From: Symsagittifera roscoffensis
Lineage: Eukaryota > Xenacoelomorpha > Acoela > Convolutidae
Direction: 5' to 3'
DNA length: 64,000 nt
Assembly (NCBI RefSeq): GCF_963678635.1
Contig: NC_087064.1
Coordinates: 4,934,411-4,998,410 of the forward strand
Each line of letters begins with the position of its first letter. Positions within the stretch are counted from its first letter, which is position 1. Below, piece after piece: positions 1-10,886 of this stretch. Made by a program: the position numbers and the translations under genes. The notes under the pieces were generated by a model. The model was not told the origin of the DNA, ran no database searches, and saw nothing but the letters and a program-made list of their open reading frames with translations.

Positions 1-17
1 CACGTTGTCCAGAGCAG

Positions 18-3000
18 ATGAAAGAGAGAGTGAGGAATCTGGATATGAAGAAATCCACAGACTCGTGGAACAAAATAAGAGACCTGAGACACACTCTTAT
101 CCAGTATCTCTTGCAGCAAAATCGCTTTGGAACCGGAGAAGACGAGACAATTGAAAGAGAGGAAGATGTTAGACGACATGTTGGAGGCATGCCGCTGTTA
201 ACAGATTTGAGCTTAGCTATGAGAATCGATCCCTTGGCACTGATCAGAGGAGTCACGGAGTTCGTGACAGTGATCTATGGACCAGCAGTCACCTTTGCGT
301 TCCCTGACGTTAAAGTGGAAGCATATAGGAGGTCGGTGTTGCACCTGAACCTCATATCGGCAGTGGACGGTAGTACACTGAACTGGTGTGAGCAGCACGC
401 ATTGCGAGAGCTCATGAGTGAAGATCTGTTATTTGCGAAAATATCGGAGCCAGAGATGACAGTCATCAATTTTGACGATCACTTCTGTGACCGCATGGGA
501 GAAGTAGAAAGAGGGCACATCGAGGTGTTTCCAAAGCTTTGGAATCTGAGGCCCTATGACAAAACGAATGGCGAAATGACCAGAGTGCCTCGTCTCACAG
601 CAGCGTATCACAAGGTGAGAGAAGAGACGAAGGACTGGGGCGATTACAAGAAGCTACCCGAAGCAATCCCCGAATTCCCTCTGATAAGAAGGATGTTGCT
701 CGGAGCAGTCTCCGTAGTACAAACTCCTAGGTTGAGAGCATTCGAAACCAATGAAAGGAGAGTAGGGAATTTCTCGGCGACGATGGATCCATACTTCGTG
801 GGGAGAAATGCCGCCGTGTTACAGTACACACGATTTGCGTACACGGATCAAGCGACGAGAAGGCGAATAAGCAGCGCCGCTACTCCCAAGCCTGAAGGAT
901 TTGATGAGGAATGGAGACGACTAGGCTCAGCTCCAATGAGGATGAGAGGCAGGACTGAATTGCCTGAAGCCTCAGTAATCCTGACTAGTGTGAGAAAAGA
1001 GATGAAAGTTGCGGGAATATTGCAGACGAGAATTTTCCTAGCACCCTTCGGCTGCGAAGAAACTAAAGTGGTCCATGGAGAAGAGGAAAATAAATCAGCC
1101 GGTACATTGCTCATACCGAGATTCCAGGAAGAAGCTGATGATGACAAACAAGGACCATCGAACTCGAATGGGGACAAGTCAGAAGGAGATGACGGACAGG
1201 GTGGAAACCGTCAGACGGAAGAACCCATGCAACAAGATCAAGCTGGTGGGGAGGACGACAGGGCATCGACAGGAGGAACATCCAGCCTGGATTTCAATAT
1301 CTTCAGTGATCTTGAGAATAATGCAGACACGTTGGAAACGACTGAGCCAGCGGATGAAGGCATCTCGACACTGGAACCTCCGTCAGCCTTTGAGGAGATG
1401 AAACGGAATTTGCCGGAGAGCAGCTCTCCTGGCAATACAAGAAATAACGATCAGAGAATCCTCATGGAATCACCTCGGAGGAGAAGAATAGAGGCCTCAG
1501 CCAGAGTACCTTTCTTGGGAACGCTACCCGAAGAAGAATGGGAAGTACATCACCGAGACCACGAGAGTAGGACGGAATGTAAGCTGGACAGAGTGGCGTT
1601 CATGGAAGAAGTCTGGACTGTGATTCAGAGCTATGGGACCCAGTCCATTCTCAAAACAGGTCTCAATCAACCCTTGGTGAGAGAAGTACTTGACAAGCTT
1701 GATGAGTGTGAAGGGAGACTGAGTGAGTTATTGATCGACTCAGCCACTGATGAGAGTGAAGCGAATTCTCCCATCAAGATGACACCGCAGGACAATGAAG
1801 GAGAGGTGGTGTACCTGTCAAGGACCAGGAGAGGAACGATGCGATCGAAAATGGTGATTGATAAAATCAATGCGATGAAAATGAAGTTAGGCAGCAGAGT
1901 GATGCCGAGGAGGATTGGAAAGACGAAAGTGGATTCGGAAATATCGATGAAAGCTGGTAACTCAGCGAAAAGAAAACGAGTTGAGGAAGTCATGGATTTG
2001 GGGCAAGGTGATTACCAATTGTCTGGCACAGATAGAATATTAACTGATATAGCGATGGTGCCACCCATTCTCATGGCTGGGTTAAAGTCAACCGGTTATA
2101 AATTCAAAAGGAGTGACCGCACTCTGACTGGAGCGACTTTAGAAATGGAAATACTCAGTCAATGTGGAGAGAGTAAAATGAGGGACTTCAAGCCATCTCC
2201 AAGGAATCATGGAAAGGGAAGTGTTGCAGGACAACTAACACCAGTGGAATACAACAGACTGACAGTGTCTGAGACAGTGTCGATAGATGAACCCACCGGT
2301 GGATACATAGAGATGTTGGAATACCGAAACTCGGCTAGAGGGCATGTAATGGCCCTGGAAGAGGAAAAAGCCATGGAGGGTTATCTGGAAACAATGTTGC
2401 AAGGCACCACCCTCAAGCAGAAGGCGTACGGAACTTTGGCGTCGTCTGACGTACAGGCGGAGACGATCGAGCAGTTAGTGAGCCTTCCATGGAAAGCAGT
2501 AGTATTGAGGTATTTCGAAGAGGAAATGAGGACTACGCCAAGAATACATGCTCTCGTGGCAGTACCTTACGTAAGGACAGAATTACAACTCAGGCTCGCC
2601 TGGTGCATGATGGGACTGACTAGCGAAGAATATGATTCGGGAGAAAGGAAGAGATCAAAGGAGGAAAAAGTTTTCCTTATGACGAATCTGAGGGATCTGA
2701 TAGTCCAGGAGGGAGCAGCAGTAGCGTGTGCAAAGCGGAGAGACGCTCTCTGTTTCATTCGATTCCTGATAGAGCAGATTTCAGTACCTGCATTAAGCAC
2801 TTGTGTTAAAATGTTGAAGGAAGGCGATGAGCGAACGAAAGCCATGTTCTTACTAGCAATGCTGGATATGCAGCAAAGTAAACCGATGAGGGTGAACATG
2901 AAAGAACCTGAAGAACTGGAACCCATGAAAAAGATAGACGAGATCAGGAGATTCTCAAACAAGGAGTTGAGGCTCACTAAAGAATCTATGGGAGCATTGC

Positions 3001-5081
3001 CAAAATCCAGTGAATACTGTGGACCGATCAAGAAGAAGTCATATAGCTATGTGTCCGGGATTATAGGGATAGCATACAATCCTTTCCTGAGTGAAGACAT
3101 ACGTGATTGCTTCTTTGATTATGAGCAGGCGGTGTTACTAAGATTCTGGACGTCCAGAATTGTGACGACTAAGAGCGTTAACAATCCACAGGCCAAATTG
3201 GGATTGGTCTTGGAAGAAGAGGTGACTGCACCTTCAGTACCAAAATCCGACAAGAGAGTGGAATTTGGGTTGGGATTCTCAGATGAATTACTGAGAACGA
3301 GCTTGATGGCAGTGTGGGAATTGATGAAGCCATCGTGGTGTCCTAGTCCCAACGCTGACTCAATATTACGGGCGACACAGGACATACAGAGGGAACTGAA
3401 TGCGGACTGTAACCTGCGTGACCTCAACATCATATATAATGTGATGATAACAGCCTCTAAGAGCAACGGAGAAGATAGAGTGGAGTTGCCTGGCTGGGGA
3501 CCAGAAGACTGGGTCAAACCTGGTAGCTGTCTGGCGGAAGTCTGTGGACTAGAGGGTCACGTTTGTGGAAGTCTAGACTGTGTGAAAACCCTGGAGAAAC
3601 AACACAAGCAGTTGACGGTATTGTTTGGAAATGTAGTGATGAAAGCAAGAACGGAAACGGAACTGATAGCAGATTGCCATGGAGGAACCGATGTGAATCT
3701 AGTGACAGCACTAGGATTCTACAGCATGTTTGGTTCTTTAGAGTCACTATTGAATCTAGAACAGAAACATGAGATGGTCACAGCCATCAGCGTAGAGGTA
3801 TTCCCAGGAGTTCTGCAGACTGAGCAGAAGTATATAGGAAAATGGAGGGAAGCAATCGAAACGGAGATGAACATCAGACATAGCGAAACTTATTGTAGAC
3901 CATCAGGAGCACGATATTTGGTGGGTTCAACGTTGGCTCCAATGTGCAAGAGCAAGTATCCTGTACATTTCGTAGCTGTGGATGTGAAGAGTACAAGAAC
4001 GATTGTGGATCAAGCTTTTTCAGTGCCGAAGTGCGTGAGGTTGGCAAGAATGTCTGAAAAGTCTTACGAGTTACTGTGTAAGATTTTCTCAGCAGTTCCA
4101 GAAAGAACCAAAGAAGAGTTGGAGTCAATACTAGGAAAGAAATTCATGGGATATGTGAGCGGGAACTTCAGTGACTTTGAAAAACAGAAACAGAGAGGAT
4201 CAACTGTCACAGATTACAATGCAGTAGATGAGAATGATGAAATCCACCGAGTGATGATGGAAGTAGAACCATTGCTGGAAGCTTCGGGAAAACGTAATTG
4301 GAGGAGCATCATGTTGACGCATGATGAGTTTCCTTGCCACTGCTTGCTGCAGACCTGGTGGTATCTCAAGCGTAGTAATCTGGTGTTGATCTGGGACTCT
4401 GGAGAGCTGCTCTCCATGGGTTTACCAGATTCATCACAGCCCATAACAATAGTGATAGTGGGAGTTATGATGGCGATACGATGGCTGGAAGCTCATGTGA
4501 GAGAAAATAATAGACAGGAGGCACCGACGAGAGAACAATTGCAGAAATTAGATTGTCTAAAAGATTTAGATCTTTTTGAGACAATGTGCAAAGTTCTAAA
4601 CATTCCGATGGAAGTGAAGAAGATATGGGCAAGAAAACGATTGATGCCATGGTTCAGAGCTAACATGACTGCATGGTTGTACGAGTATGCGAAAAAGCAT
4701 ATGTCGAAACATGGCAGAGTGTACAGTGAATATCAGCTGGACATTGGGGCAGGAGCTTTCAAGCGAGCTTTCGTGACCCATCGGAATGCAGTGACCACCG
4801 CTGTGAAAAGAATTTCCAGGACGAGCGAGCGTAGTGGAAATGAGAAGGCAGAGATGCTGAAAGAAGATTTGGAGAGAAACGTGACGTTGTGTCTCCACAA
4901 CAGCTTCTGTAGAAACAGAGAATCAAACGTGGATCCCCTACCTTGCTGTAAACAGAGGGTGGAAGAGCAGAAGTGTTGGAGGACGGCTTCCAACAGCGTC
5001 AGGATAGTCAATGACGTGCTACAAGACACGGAGACCGAGAGTGCAGAGTCAGCGTCACAGGAGGAGGAAATGGAGCATTGA
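18..5081 (+). CDS. Large uninterrupted protein of unknown function (at least 1687 aa)
   Basis: I do not recognise this protein. The frame is open upstream to the window edge (codons from base 3), so ATG18 may not be the true start. It ends TGA directly followed by a second TGA. Visible features: an acidic, Gly/Ser/Gln-rich linker at about residues 370-440; basic, nuclear-localisation-like clusters PRRRRIE near 486 and AKRKRVEE near 651; a Cys cluster C1171-x4-C1176-x6-C1183-x4-C1188 with H1181, possibly metal binding; a motif IWDSGELLSMGLPDSSQP near 1458 followed by a hydrophobic stretch near 1475-1492; and an acidic Glu/Ser tail. No RT, integrase, protease or transposase motif was found. G+C is visibly higher than in the surrounding DNA. 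It has no introns and lies upstream of a polypurine tract and LTR, so it is probably the last or only gene of an LTR element. A captured or host intronless gene is the alternative. Confidence 0.8.
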   Translation: MKERVRNLDMKKSTDSWNKIRDLRHTLIQYLLQQNRFGTGEDETIEREEDVRRHVGGMPLLTDLSLAMRIDPLALIRGVTEFVTVIYGPAVTFAFPDVKVEAYRRSVLHLNLISAVDGSTLNWCEQHALRELMSEDLLFAKISEPEMTVINFDDHFCDRMGEVERGHIEVFPKLWNLRPYDKTNGEMTRVPRLTAAYHKVREETKDWGDYKKLPEAIPEFPLIRRMLLGAVSVVQTPRLRAFETNERRVGNFSATMDPYFVGRNAAVLQYTRFAYTDQATRRRISSAATPKPEGFDEEWRRLGSAPMRMRGRTELPEASVILTSVRKEMKVAGILQTRIFLAPFGCEETKVVHGEEENKSAGTLLIPRFQEEADDDKQGPSNSNGDKSEGDDGQGGNRQTEEPMQQDQAGGEDDRASTGGTSSLDFNIFSDLENNADTLETTEPADEGISTLEPPSAFEEMKRNLPESSSPGNTRNNDQRILMESPRRRRIEASARVPFLGTLPEEEWEVHHRDHESRTECKLDRVAFMEEVWTVIQSYGTQSILKTGLNQPLVREVLDKLDECEGRLSELLIDSATDESEANSPIKMTPQDNEGEVVYLSRTRRGTMRSKMVIDKINAMKMKLGSRVMPRRIGKTKVDSEISMKAGNSAKRKRVEEVMDLGQGDYQLSGTDRILTDIAMVPPILMAGLKSTGYKFKRSDRTLTGATLEMEILSQCGESKMRDFKPSPRNHGKGSVAGQLTPVEYNRLTVSETVSIDEPTGGYIEMLEYRNSARGHVMALEEEKAMEGYLETMLQGTTLKQKAYGTLASSDVQAETIEQLVSLPWKAVVLRYFEEEMRTTPRIHALVAVPYVRTELQLRLAWCMMGLTSEEYDSGERKRSKEEKVFLMTNLRDLIVQEGAAVACAKRRDALCFIRFLIEQISVPALSTCVKMLKEGDERTKAMFLLAMLDMQQSKPMRVNMKEPEELEPMKKIDEIRRFSNKELRLTKESMGALPKSSEYCGPIKKKSYSYVSGIIGIAYNPFLSEDIRDCFFDYEQAVLLRFWTSRIVTTKSVNNPQAKLGLVLEEEVTAPSVPKSDKRVEFGLGFSDELLRTSLMAVWELMKPSWCPSPNADSILRATQDIQRELNADCNLRDLNIIYNVMITASKSNGEDRVELPGWGPEDWVKPGSCLAEVCGLEGHVCGSLDCVKTLEKQHKQLTVLFGNVVMKARTETELIADCHGGTDVNLVTALGFYSMFGSLESLLNLEQKHEMVTAISVEVFPGVLQTEQKYIGKWREAIETEMNIRHSETYCRPSGARYLVGSTLAPMCKSKYPVHFVAVDVKSTRTIVDQAFSVPKCVRLARMSEKSYELLCKIFSAVPERTKEELESILGKKFMGYVSGNFSDFEKQKQRGSTVTDYNAVDENDEIHRVMMEVEPLLEASGKRNWRSIMLTHDEFPCHCLLQTWWYLKRSNLVLIWDSGELLSMGLPDSSQPITIVIVGVMMAIRWLEAHVRENNRQEAPTREQLQKLDCLKDLDLFETMCKVLNIPMEVKKIWARKRLMPWFRANMTAWLYEYAKKHMSKHGRVYSEYQLDIGAGAFKRAFVTHRNAVTTAVKRISRTSERSGNEKAEMLKEDLERNVTLCLHNSFCRNRESNVDPLPCCKQRVEEQKCWRTASNSVRIVNDVLQDTETESAESASQEEEMEH

Positions 5082-6460
5082 TGAATGGTCGAGAAAACAA
5101 GAGGCAACAAGAAAGAAAATTAGAAGAATTTAGAAGTTTTAGAACTTCTAAACGACGAAAAAAGAAGAGAACAAAGGGATAATGAAGAAAAGTTAAAACT
5201 CAAAATTGTTTTATGTGTGTGAAAAACTCAAGTGAGAAACCAAGCAACCAAGTTGTAATTGAAAACTGAAACATTTAAGTTGAGTTTGGAAATTGTTGCA
5301 TTTATAAATTTGCATTTTGGTTTTAGTTGAAGTGGCTTTAGAGACACTCACTTATTATTTATTTAGAAAGGCTTGAGGGAAGAGTATATTTAAATATTCC
5401 AGCCTGCATGATTGTTTTTAATCACTTAGGAAGACTGATCACTTTGTGGTGACATGAAGAACGTGGGTAACTTCTTGAGGAGGGAGGTTGTTGCATTGTT
5501 CTTTCTAACCACAAAGTTCCTTAGTTTTAATATTCAGGACAATAAACAAGCAAGATTTCCGAAGGGAAGGAGCATAGTAGGATAATTTTAGCTTGTTGGT
5601 TGGCAGGACTGTCCTGCAAGCCAACACCTTTTAAATCTAGGAGAAAAAGTTTCAATCGGGATATTGACACTGGAAGTCAGAAAATATGTTTTATCTTAAG
5701 TCATATCCTCAATGTGCAGATTAATGAAAGAATTTGAAGGCTATAGTGATGTAGGATGATGCCATTTATATTCTGCAGTGAGTCGATGTGACGTAGGTAA
5801 AAGTAATTTCGTGCATTTTGTAAATTCTGTTCGATGACACTGTAACCACTTAGAACATTGCGCGATTCAATGAGGACATTGACCGGACTGTCCGGGGAGT
5901 ATGTGACATTCGACCAGAATGGCCAAAATGCAGTCTCTGCAGAATTCGGTATTTTAGCAGCAAGCCTTCCGAATTGGCGATTTAGAACGGATAAGGACGT
6001 TATTTGAACGATTAGCCAAACGGTGAAGGCTAGAAGATTCTGGAATTCTAATTTTTAAAAATTCGAATTATGACGTCATATTTCTGAGAAACGTCAGAAA
6101 CGGCCATTTTTAGCTAAAAGAGCAAGAAAAAACAGAACAACTTTTATCTGCGATTACGAACAGTACGAAATCGAGACTAAAAAACTACAACGAACTACCG
6201 AACAGCAGAGGACGTTCCGAGTTGCAACTATTGTGCTGTTACAATAGTTGCAAGGCCGTTGCGAGCAACGGTGAAGGGTAAAACCCAGCCTTCCGAGTTA
6301 TTGTGAACTGGATATTAAGAAGCTTGATTCACCGGATTCAAGAATCCGGAAGGGTCTCGGGACGTGGACTTTTATGAACTTATATTGAATTTTAGCATCC
6401 GTCATGTCCTGACTTGAATTTAATTAAGATCTTAATTCGTTTTGACAAGAATGAGGAGCT
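5082..6460 (+). other. 3' non-coding region of the nested LTR element, with strong hairpins
   Basis: No long frame is present. The stretch carries several near-perfect hairpins: GCAGGAC/GTCCTGC around a single T (5603-5617); a 13-bp stem TTGCAACTATTGT/ACAATAGTTGCAA with a GCTGTT loop (6222-6253); and immediately next to it a 7-bp stem CCGTTGC/GCAACGG (6256-6271). A palindromic TATGACGTCATA, identical to the core of a CRE/ATF site, lies at 6069-6080. An AATAAA-like signal occurs near 5542. The length between the last gene and the polypurine tract is unusual and the stems suggest RNA structure, for example packaging or export. That role is inference. Confidence 0.5.
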
Positions 6461-6479
6461 AGAAGTAGGGGGGAAAGGG
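6461..6479 (+). promoter_or_regulatory. Polypurine tract (plus-strand primer site)
   Basis: The 19-base run AGAAGTAGGGGGGAAAGGG is purine except for one T and sits one base before the TG start of the proposed LTR. LTR elements prime plus-strand DNA from such a tract next to the 3' LTR. Its position supports the LTR call and the plus-strand orientation of the element. Confidence 0.65.
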
Positions 6480-6480
6480 T

Positions 6481-6822
6481 TGATCCATCTTCGATGGAGA
6501 TGATGATTTTTATCTACTGAACAAAAACAATAGTAATATAATAAGTAGTAGCCCTGTTTTTAGGAGTGACCTCGTGGTCTGGGGATACTGAGACCCAGCC
6601 ATGAGCTCACTATTTTTGCATGTAATCTAGTTAATTTGAGCGTTCTGGTCGAAGCCGGAGAACAGTAACGTTTTTGTCAGCCTGATGTAAGAAAGACCAC
6701 CGAAAAGTACTGGCTTGGTAGAGACGGTGAAAAACATGCAAAGCTCTGTTTAGACGCTAGCCAGTCGTCTTAAGACTTAGTTTTGTTATCCGTCGATATG
6801 TATCTTCCGGGCGAATGTTACA
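6481..6822 (+). repeat. 3' LTR of the nested element
   Basis: This 342-bp block starts TGATCC and ends GTTACA, the canonical TG...CA ends. It is preceded by the polypurine tract and ends exactly where gypsy-like integrase sequence resumes. An AT-rich TATAATAAG stretch near 6536 could be a TATA element. No second copy is in the window, so the call rests on boundaries and context. The left end could be off by a base because the preceding base is also T. Confidence 0.6.
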
Positions 6823-8011
6823 GATGATGAAAATGATCTTCATCGTGGGTATGTAGTCGTAGATTGCAACATATTCTTCAGTGGGTTGGCAATAACCTCG
6901 TGGCTTTTTTGAAGCATTTGCTGTTAACATTATCGCATTATCGGTTTTCGTGGTTTTTGGTTGAAACCCATTTCATAGGGTGATAGTTCTAAGTTTGTTG
7001 TGATTTGTGAATTATGAGATAGTGGGAATAGTTTTACATTTGTTGACCATTCAGTATTTCGTGTGTCATTTCCGTTAATGATACACCTATGATATTCTGG
7101 GAGTGAACGGTTCATGCCTTCGACTAAACCATTAGTCCAAGGTGCATGAGATGTACTTGGTTTGTGTTTAATGTTTAATAAGTGGCATAGTGTGATAATT
7201 TCGTTGTTTATAAATTCAGTGCCATTGTCTGTATCAAGGATTTCGGGTTAACCGAATTTTGCTATCCAGTGCTCATAAAGTGTTGTATATGAATAGTAAG
7301 CATTACAATGAGGTACTGGATTAAATGCTACATAGTGTGTGACTGCATCTACTATGACCATTATATATGAGTTTTCTTCTGAGGATGGTGATATTAGTCC
7401 TTTTGTATCGAAAGAAATTCTGTGATTGAAATATAAACTTTGTCGTTTAAAATCTTGTTTTTGACATGTTATGCAATCGTTGCATATTACTTTTATCTAA
7501 ATTGGTGCACTTGGGAAATAGAAATTTTGTATAACATTTGAGTATTTTTTTTCTGCTCCTGATCTTTTCCAAGGTTTTGATCTTTTTTTGTAACAACTCG
7601 AGTGTTATTTTTTTCTGTTATTGGGAGAAAAATGTTTTCGATATCTACTTGTGATAGAGGTATTGTATCTAGTGGGTCATGAAGTTTAAAAATATGGTTG
7701 ATTGTATATTTTGAATTATAATTTGGTGGGCTGGATAAATTTATATTATCAGTGAGATTTTCTTTTTCTGTTAAAGGGAATAGATCTTTTTTATATAATT
7801 TTTGTTTGATTGGTTTTTGCTGTGTGTTGTTTTTTATCCATGAAGAAATTGGTATCGGTTTGAATGTAGATTTTCCTAGCAAATCTACTTGGTAATGATT
7901 GTTTTGACAACCTACATGTAATGGAAAATGTTGTAGATTATTTATTTGTGATTGGTCTTTGGTATTTATTTGTAATGGTATTAATTTGTCAGTTTTACTG
8001 CATATTTGCAT
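6823..8011 (-). pseudogene. pol: Integrase region of copy 1 pol (3'-truncated)
   Basis: Minus-strand translation gives a retroviral-type integrase core: a DNGTEF motif near 7220-7240, which holds the second acidic residue of the DDE triad, followed by the HAPWTNG-type segment with the catalytic Glu region and then MNRSLPEY... at 7115. The upstream part (7493-8011) is the linker between RNase H and integrase and is shared with copy 2. Several frame changes and stops are present. The C-terminal part is cut at 6823 by the nested LTR element. Confidence 0.8.
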
Positions 8012-9760
8012 TGTAATCTTGGTGATGTTTCATCTTTTGCAAGGAAAAATTTTATAATTTGTGGTATTTCAACTGTTGTTTTCCTTGTTAACATTTCAGG
8101 TGGTGTATTTCTACTGAGAGTATCGGGTAGTGCGAGGTGTTATCCTGCTGTCCAAACTATATGTAAGTTTGGAAATTTCATTTAAATTAGTTGAAATATA
8201 TAAACTCTATGGTTTGGGTTTGATTTTTGTGTAAAGAAAAAAATTGGTGGTTTTTGGTCTGTAAATAAAACTGTTGGATGTTTAGATCCAACATTAAAAA
8301 TTCATAATCTGTAAGTGTATATATTATAGCTGTACTTTCTCTCATAAAGTAGAGAGTCTAAGTTCAGCTTGTGTGAACAGCCTAGAGTTTGCGGAAATGA
8401 GGTTCATTTTTTCCGTGTCATTGTGAGATTGTAGTAATGCTGCGCCGATGCCAAAATTTGAGGCGTCGCCCCTGGCATAAAATGGTTGTTCGAGAACTGG
8501 AATAGCGTTTGATAACTGTTCAGTGAGAAGAGTTTTTATTTCTTCGAATCGTTTCTGGTGTTTTGTTGTCCATTCAAAATAATTCTGCTGTCTAAGGATG
8601 TTGTAGAATGTTCTTAAGTATAACTGCATTTTGTATACGTGTTTACTTAAGAAGTTTAACATTCCAAGAATTTGTATACGTATTCTTGTATTTTCTTCTT
8701 ACTTAAAGGTGGTTGGAGTTATTGGATTGCATCTACGCGAGATTTCAGTAGAGTTATAGTGTTTCTTTCTATAATATGTCCAAGGAATTTTACTCGTGTT
8801 AGAAAAAAGCGCGATATATCTGGAGCTGCTTTCATGTTTTCTTGTAGTAATATTTGATGATATTTTTCTAAGAGAATAAACATTTCGTCTTTTGTTTGTG
8901 ATTGCATAAAAACATCTTCTAAATATGTGATTGCATTTTTTTGAGCATAAATGATCTGAAAATTTCACTCATTAATGCTGAAAATGCTGCTGGTCCTATG
9001 GAAGTTCCATAGAATAACCTGTTGAATTCGTTTTGTTGATTTCCAATAACAAATTGTGTTAATCGTCTTGATTGTTCATCTAGCGGGATTTGATTATATG
9101 CACTATTCATATCTGCTAATGTGAAGTATTTACCGTTTATTTTTGTGAGAAATACTTGGGTTGGTTAGATAGGCCAATTACATTTAGATTCATCAATTAG
9201 TGAATTGAGGTATCTTGCATCTAGAGCTATTTTTAATGATTATCCTTTTGCTAAGATGATAACGGGGTTTATGAATGTGTTACCGTTTGGCTGTTCTTCT
9301 TTATTTACTGGAGAAATGTTTTCATATCGTTCTAGTATTTCAAGTTATCGGTTAACTTTGTCTTGCAAGTGAATTCGGACTTTACTTGCTCGTTGTTTTT
9401 TGAAAATTGCATCAGAATTTAGAGGTAAAGGTAAGGGTGAATTTACTTTTCCAACATCAAATTTAGATGTTGCGTAAACTTTTGGGTATTTTAATAATAA
9501 TTCAGCTAATTGTTCAAATTCTTTTTGTGTTATCTGAGAATTTGTGAAATAATCTGTATTTCGTTTTTCATTGCTTAATTTGTTAAGGTTAATCTTTGTG
9601 CGGTTGCTAGTCTGCCTGTTGTTTTGAAGGGTATTAATTTTGGGTGTAGAGTTTCTATTTCACTCAAAGTGGGAATGTTGATAATATTTGATTCTGCTCC
9701 AAAATCTATCAAAAAATCAATTTCAAGGTCTGGTGTTTGCAATTGTTTGGATTTTGGACT
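8012..9760 (-). pseudogene. pol: Protease, reverse transcriptase and RNase H of copy 1 pol
   Basis: In sense order: an aspartic protease start at about 9690-9730, where the active-site triplet reads D-F-G instead of D-S/T-G; the RT, with MNSAYNQIPLDEQSRRL and FYGTSIGPAAFSALMS (8919-9110); the catalytic box near 8911-8930, which reads YLED instead of the YLDD seen in copy 2; the RT thumb; and RNase H with a DASNFGIGAALLQ segment (8342-8662). The order PR-RT-RH-IN is that of Ty3/gypsy elements. Both catalytic substitutions and frameshifts indicate a dead copy. A block between protease and RT is missing relative to copy 2. Confidence 0.85.
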
Positions 9761-9829
9761 TTCTAATAGAAGCGGGATTGTCCATATTTTTCTTTTTGTA
9801 ACTGTGGTTCTTTAGGTATGTTTTAATAA

Positions 9830-10715
9830 ATGTTATTTGTGCTTGAGCATTCTGAGGGTTTTTCTTCTGTAATTTCTTCTACTATTTTTTGTATTTTTTT
9901 CCTTTGTTGTATTATTGGATATAGGTCTTGTATAATAATTTAGAAGAAATTGATCATGGTTTTGATAGATGTGAGAATATATCGATTGTTCGTATATGAT
10001 AGGTTCATTGTCAGTTTCAATATTTATCATGTTAATTGAAATTGTGTTTTCTGTATCACTTTCGCTATCTGTGGATTTGCAATTGATGTGGTTTATTGCA
10101 ATTCTGTGCTCTCGTTATTGTCATTACCAGGGGATCTGGTTGAGTTTCCTCAGTTGATTGTACTTGATTTATTTGCCTTGATGTTTAGGTGTAATACTTC
10201 TATAATTTTGTTGTGAATTTTGATAACGTGTGTTATTCCTATTTGGTGACTGAGAGTAGTTTCCTTGTCTGTTGTTATAGCTTGAACTTCTGTTTCGTGA
10301 ATTGTCGCGTGATCTATTTTGATATTTGTTATATTTTGATCTGTTGTTAGAATCATCGCGTGATCGAATATTTTGATATCTAGGGTTTCGATTGTTTCTA
10401 TTCTTATCGTTGGAATAACTTCTATAACTTTGAATAAATTCTATTTCTAGAATGGGAACTGGCATCAAACGAAATTTCAGGTTGGTTTGAATTTGATCTT
10501 GAATAGTTATTTCAAAATTGACTATTTCGACAATGTGATCGACTATATCTGTTGTGTGAGAAGTTTCGTGAATTTCTTTGGTATGGTGATCGTCCTCTAA
10601 AATTCGTTTTATAGGGTGATTGTTTTCTAGAGTAATTGGAAATATTCGGAATTGGTTTTCCTGAACTAATATTACTATAAAGTTTTTTGCTGGGTAGATT
10701 TTGATCTTTCTTCAT
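9830..10715 (-). pseudogene. gag: C-terminal Arg/Ser/Asn-rich part of gag, copy 1
   Basis: The minus-strand frames are dominated by Arg, Ser, Asn, Tyr and Gln (for example RSRDNSRNRSSSYNNR at about 10300), a typical basic nucleocapsid tail. A degenerate zinc-knuckle start, CNYCQRYG, lies just upstream near 10815-10840. The same composition occurs at 40221-40760 in copy 2. Frame changes break it into short pieces. Confidence 0.7.
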
Positions 10716-10886
10716 TTATTGATGAACTGATTTGTTGGAATCTCTATATATTTGTGGTTTATTTTGGTTATCTTGTTGTTTTTGTCTGCATGTTTTTGTC
10801 TCATTTGTCTCCGTATCGTTGACAATAATTACACTATTTTTTGAATGATGGTTTGCCTTTAAAATTTGGGTTTTTCTCGTAAATGT

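Larger units (their letters stand above)
1..6822 (+). mobile_element. 3' part of an unclassified LTR retroelement (partial at left edge)
   Basis: The right boundary is sharp. Sequence up to 6822 ends in ACA, and from 6823 rightward the DNA aligns base for base with the integrase region of a gypsy-like element also found from about 36002. Just inside the boundary lies a 342-bp block beginning TG and ending CA, preceded by a purine run, which is the expected order polypurine tract then 3' LTR. The element therefore inserted into copy 1 of the gypsy-like family. Its left LTR, its left target duplication and any gag-pol genes are outside the window. It carries one very long intact frame, unlike the decayed host copy, so it is probably the younger insertion. 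Its superfamily cannot be assigned, because no RT, RNase H or integrase motif is visible in this part. Confidence 0.65.

Noticed and set aside
1075..1401. Overlapping short frames on both strands of the 1687-codon gene
   Set aside because: They follow from codon bias of the long frame; none has context or conservation.
6823..7115. Copy 1 as a natural 3' end of the gypsy-like element
   Set aside because: Copy 2 continues past this point into the integrase carboxy end, env and ORFX. The break coincides with the end of another element's LTR.
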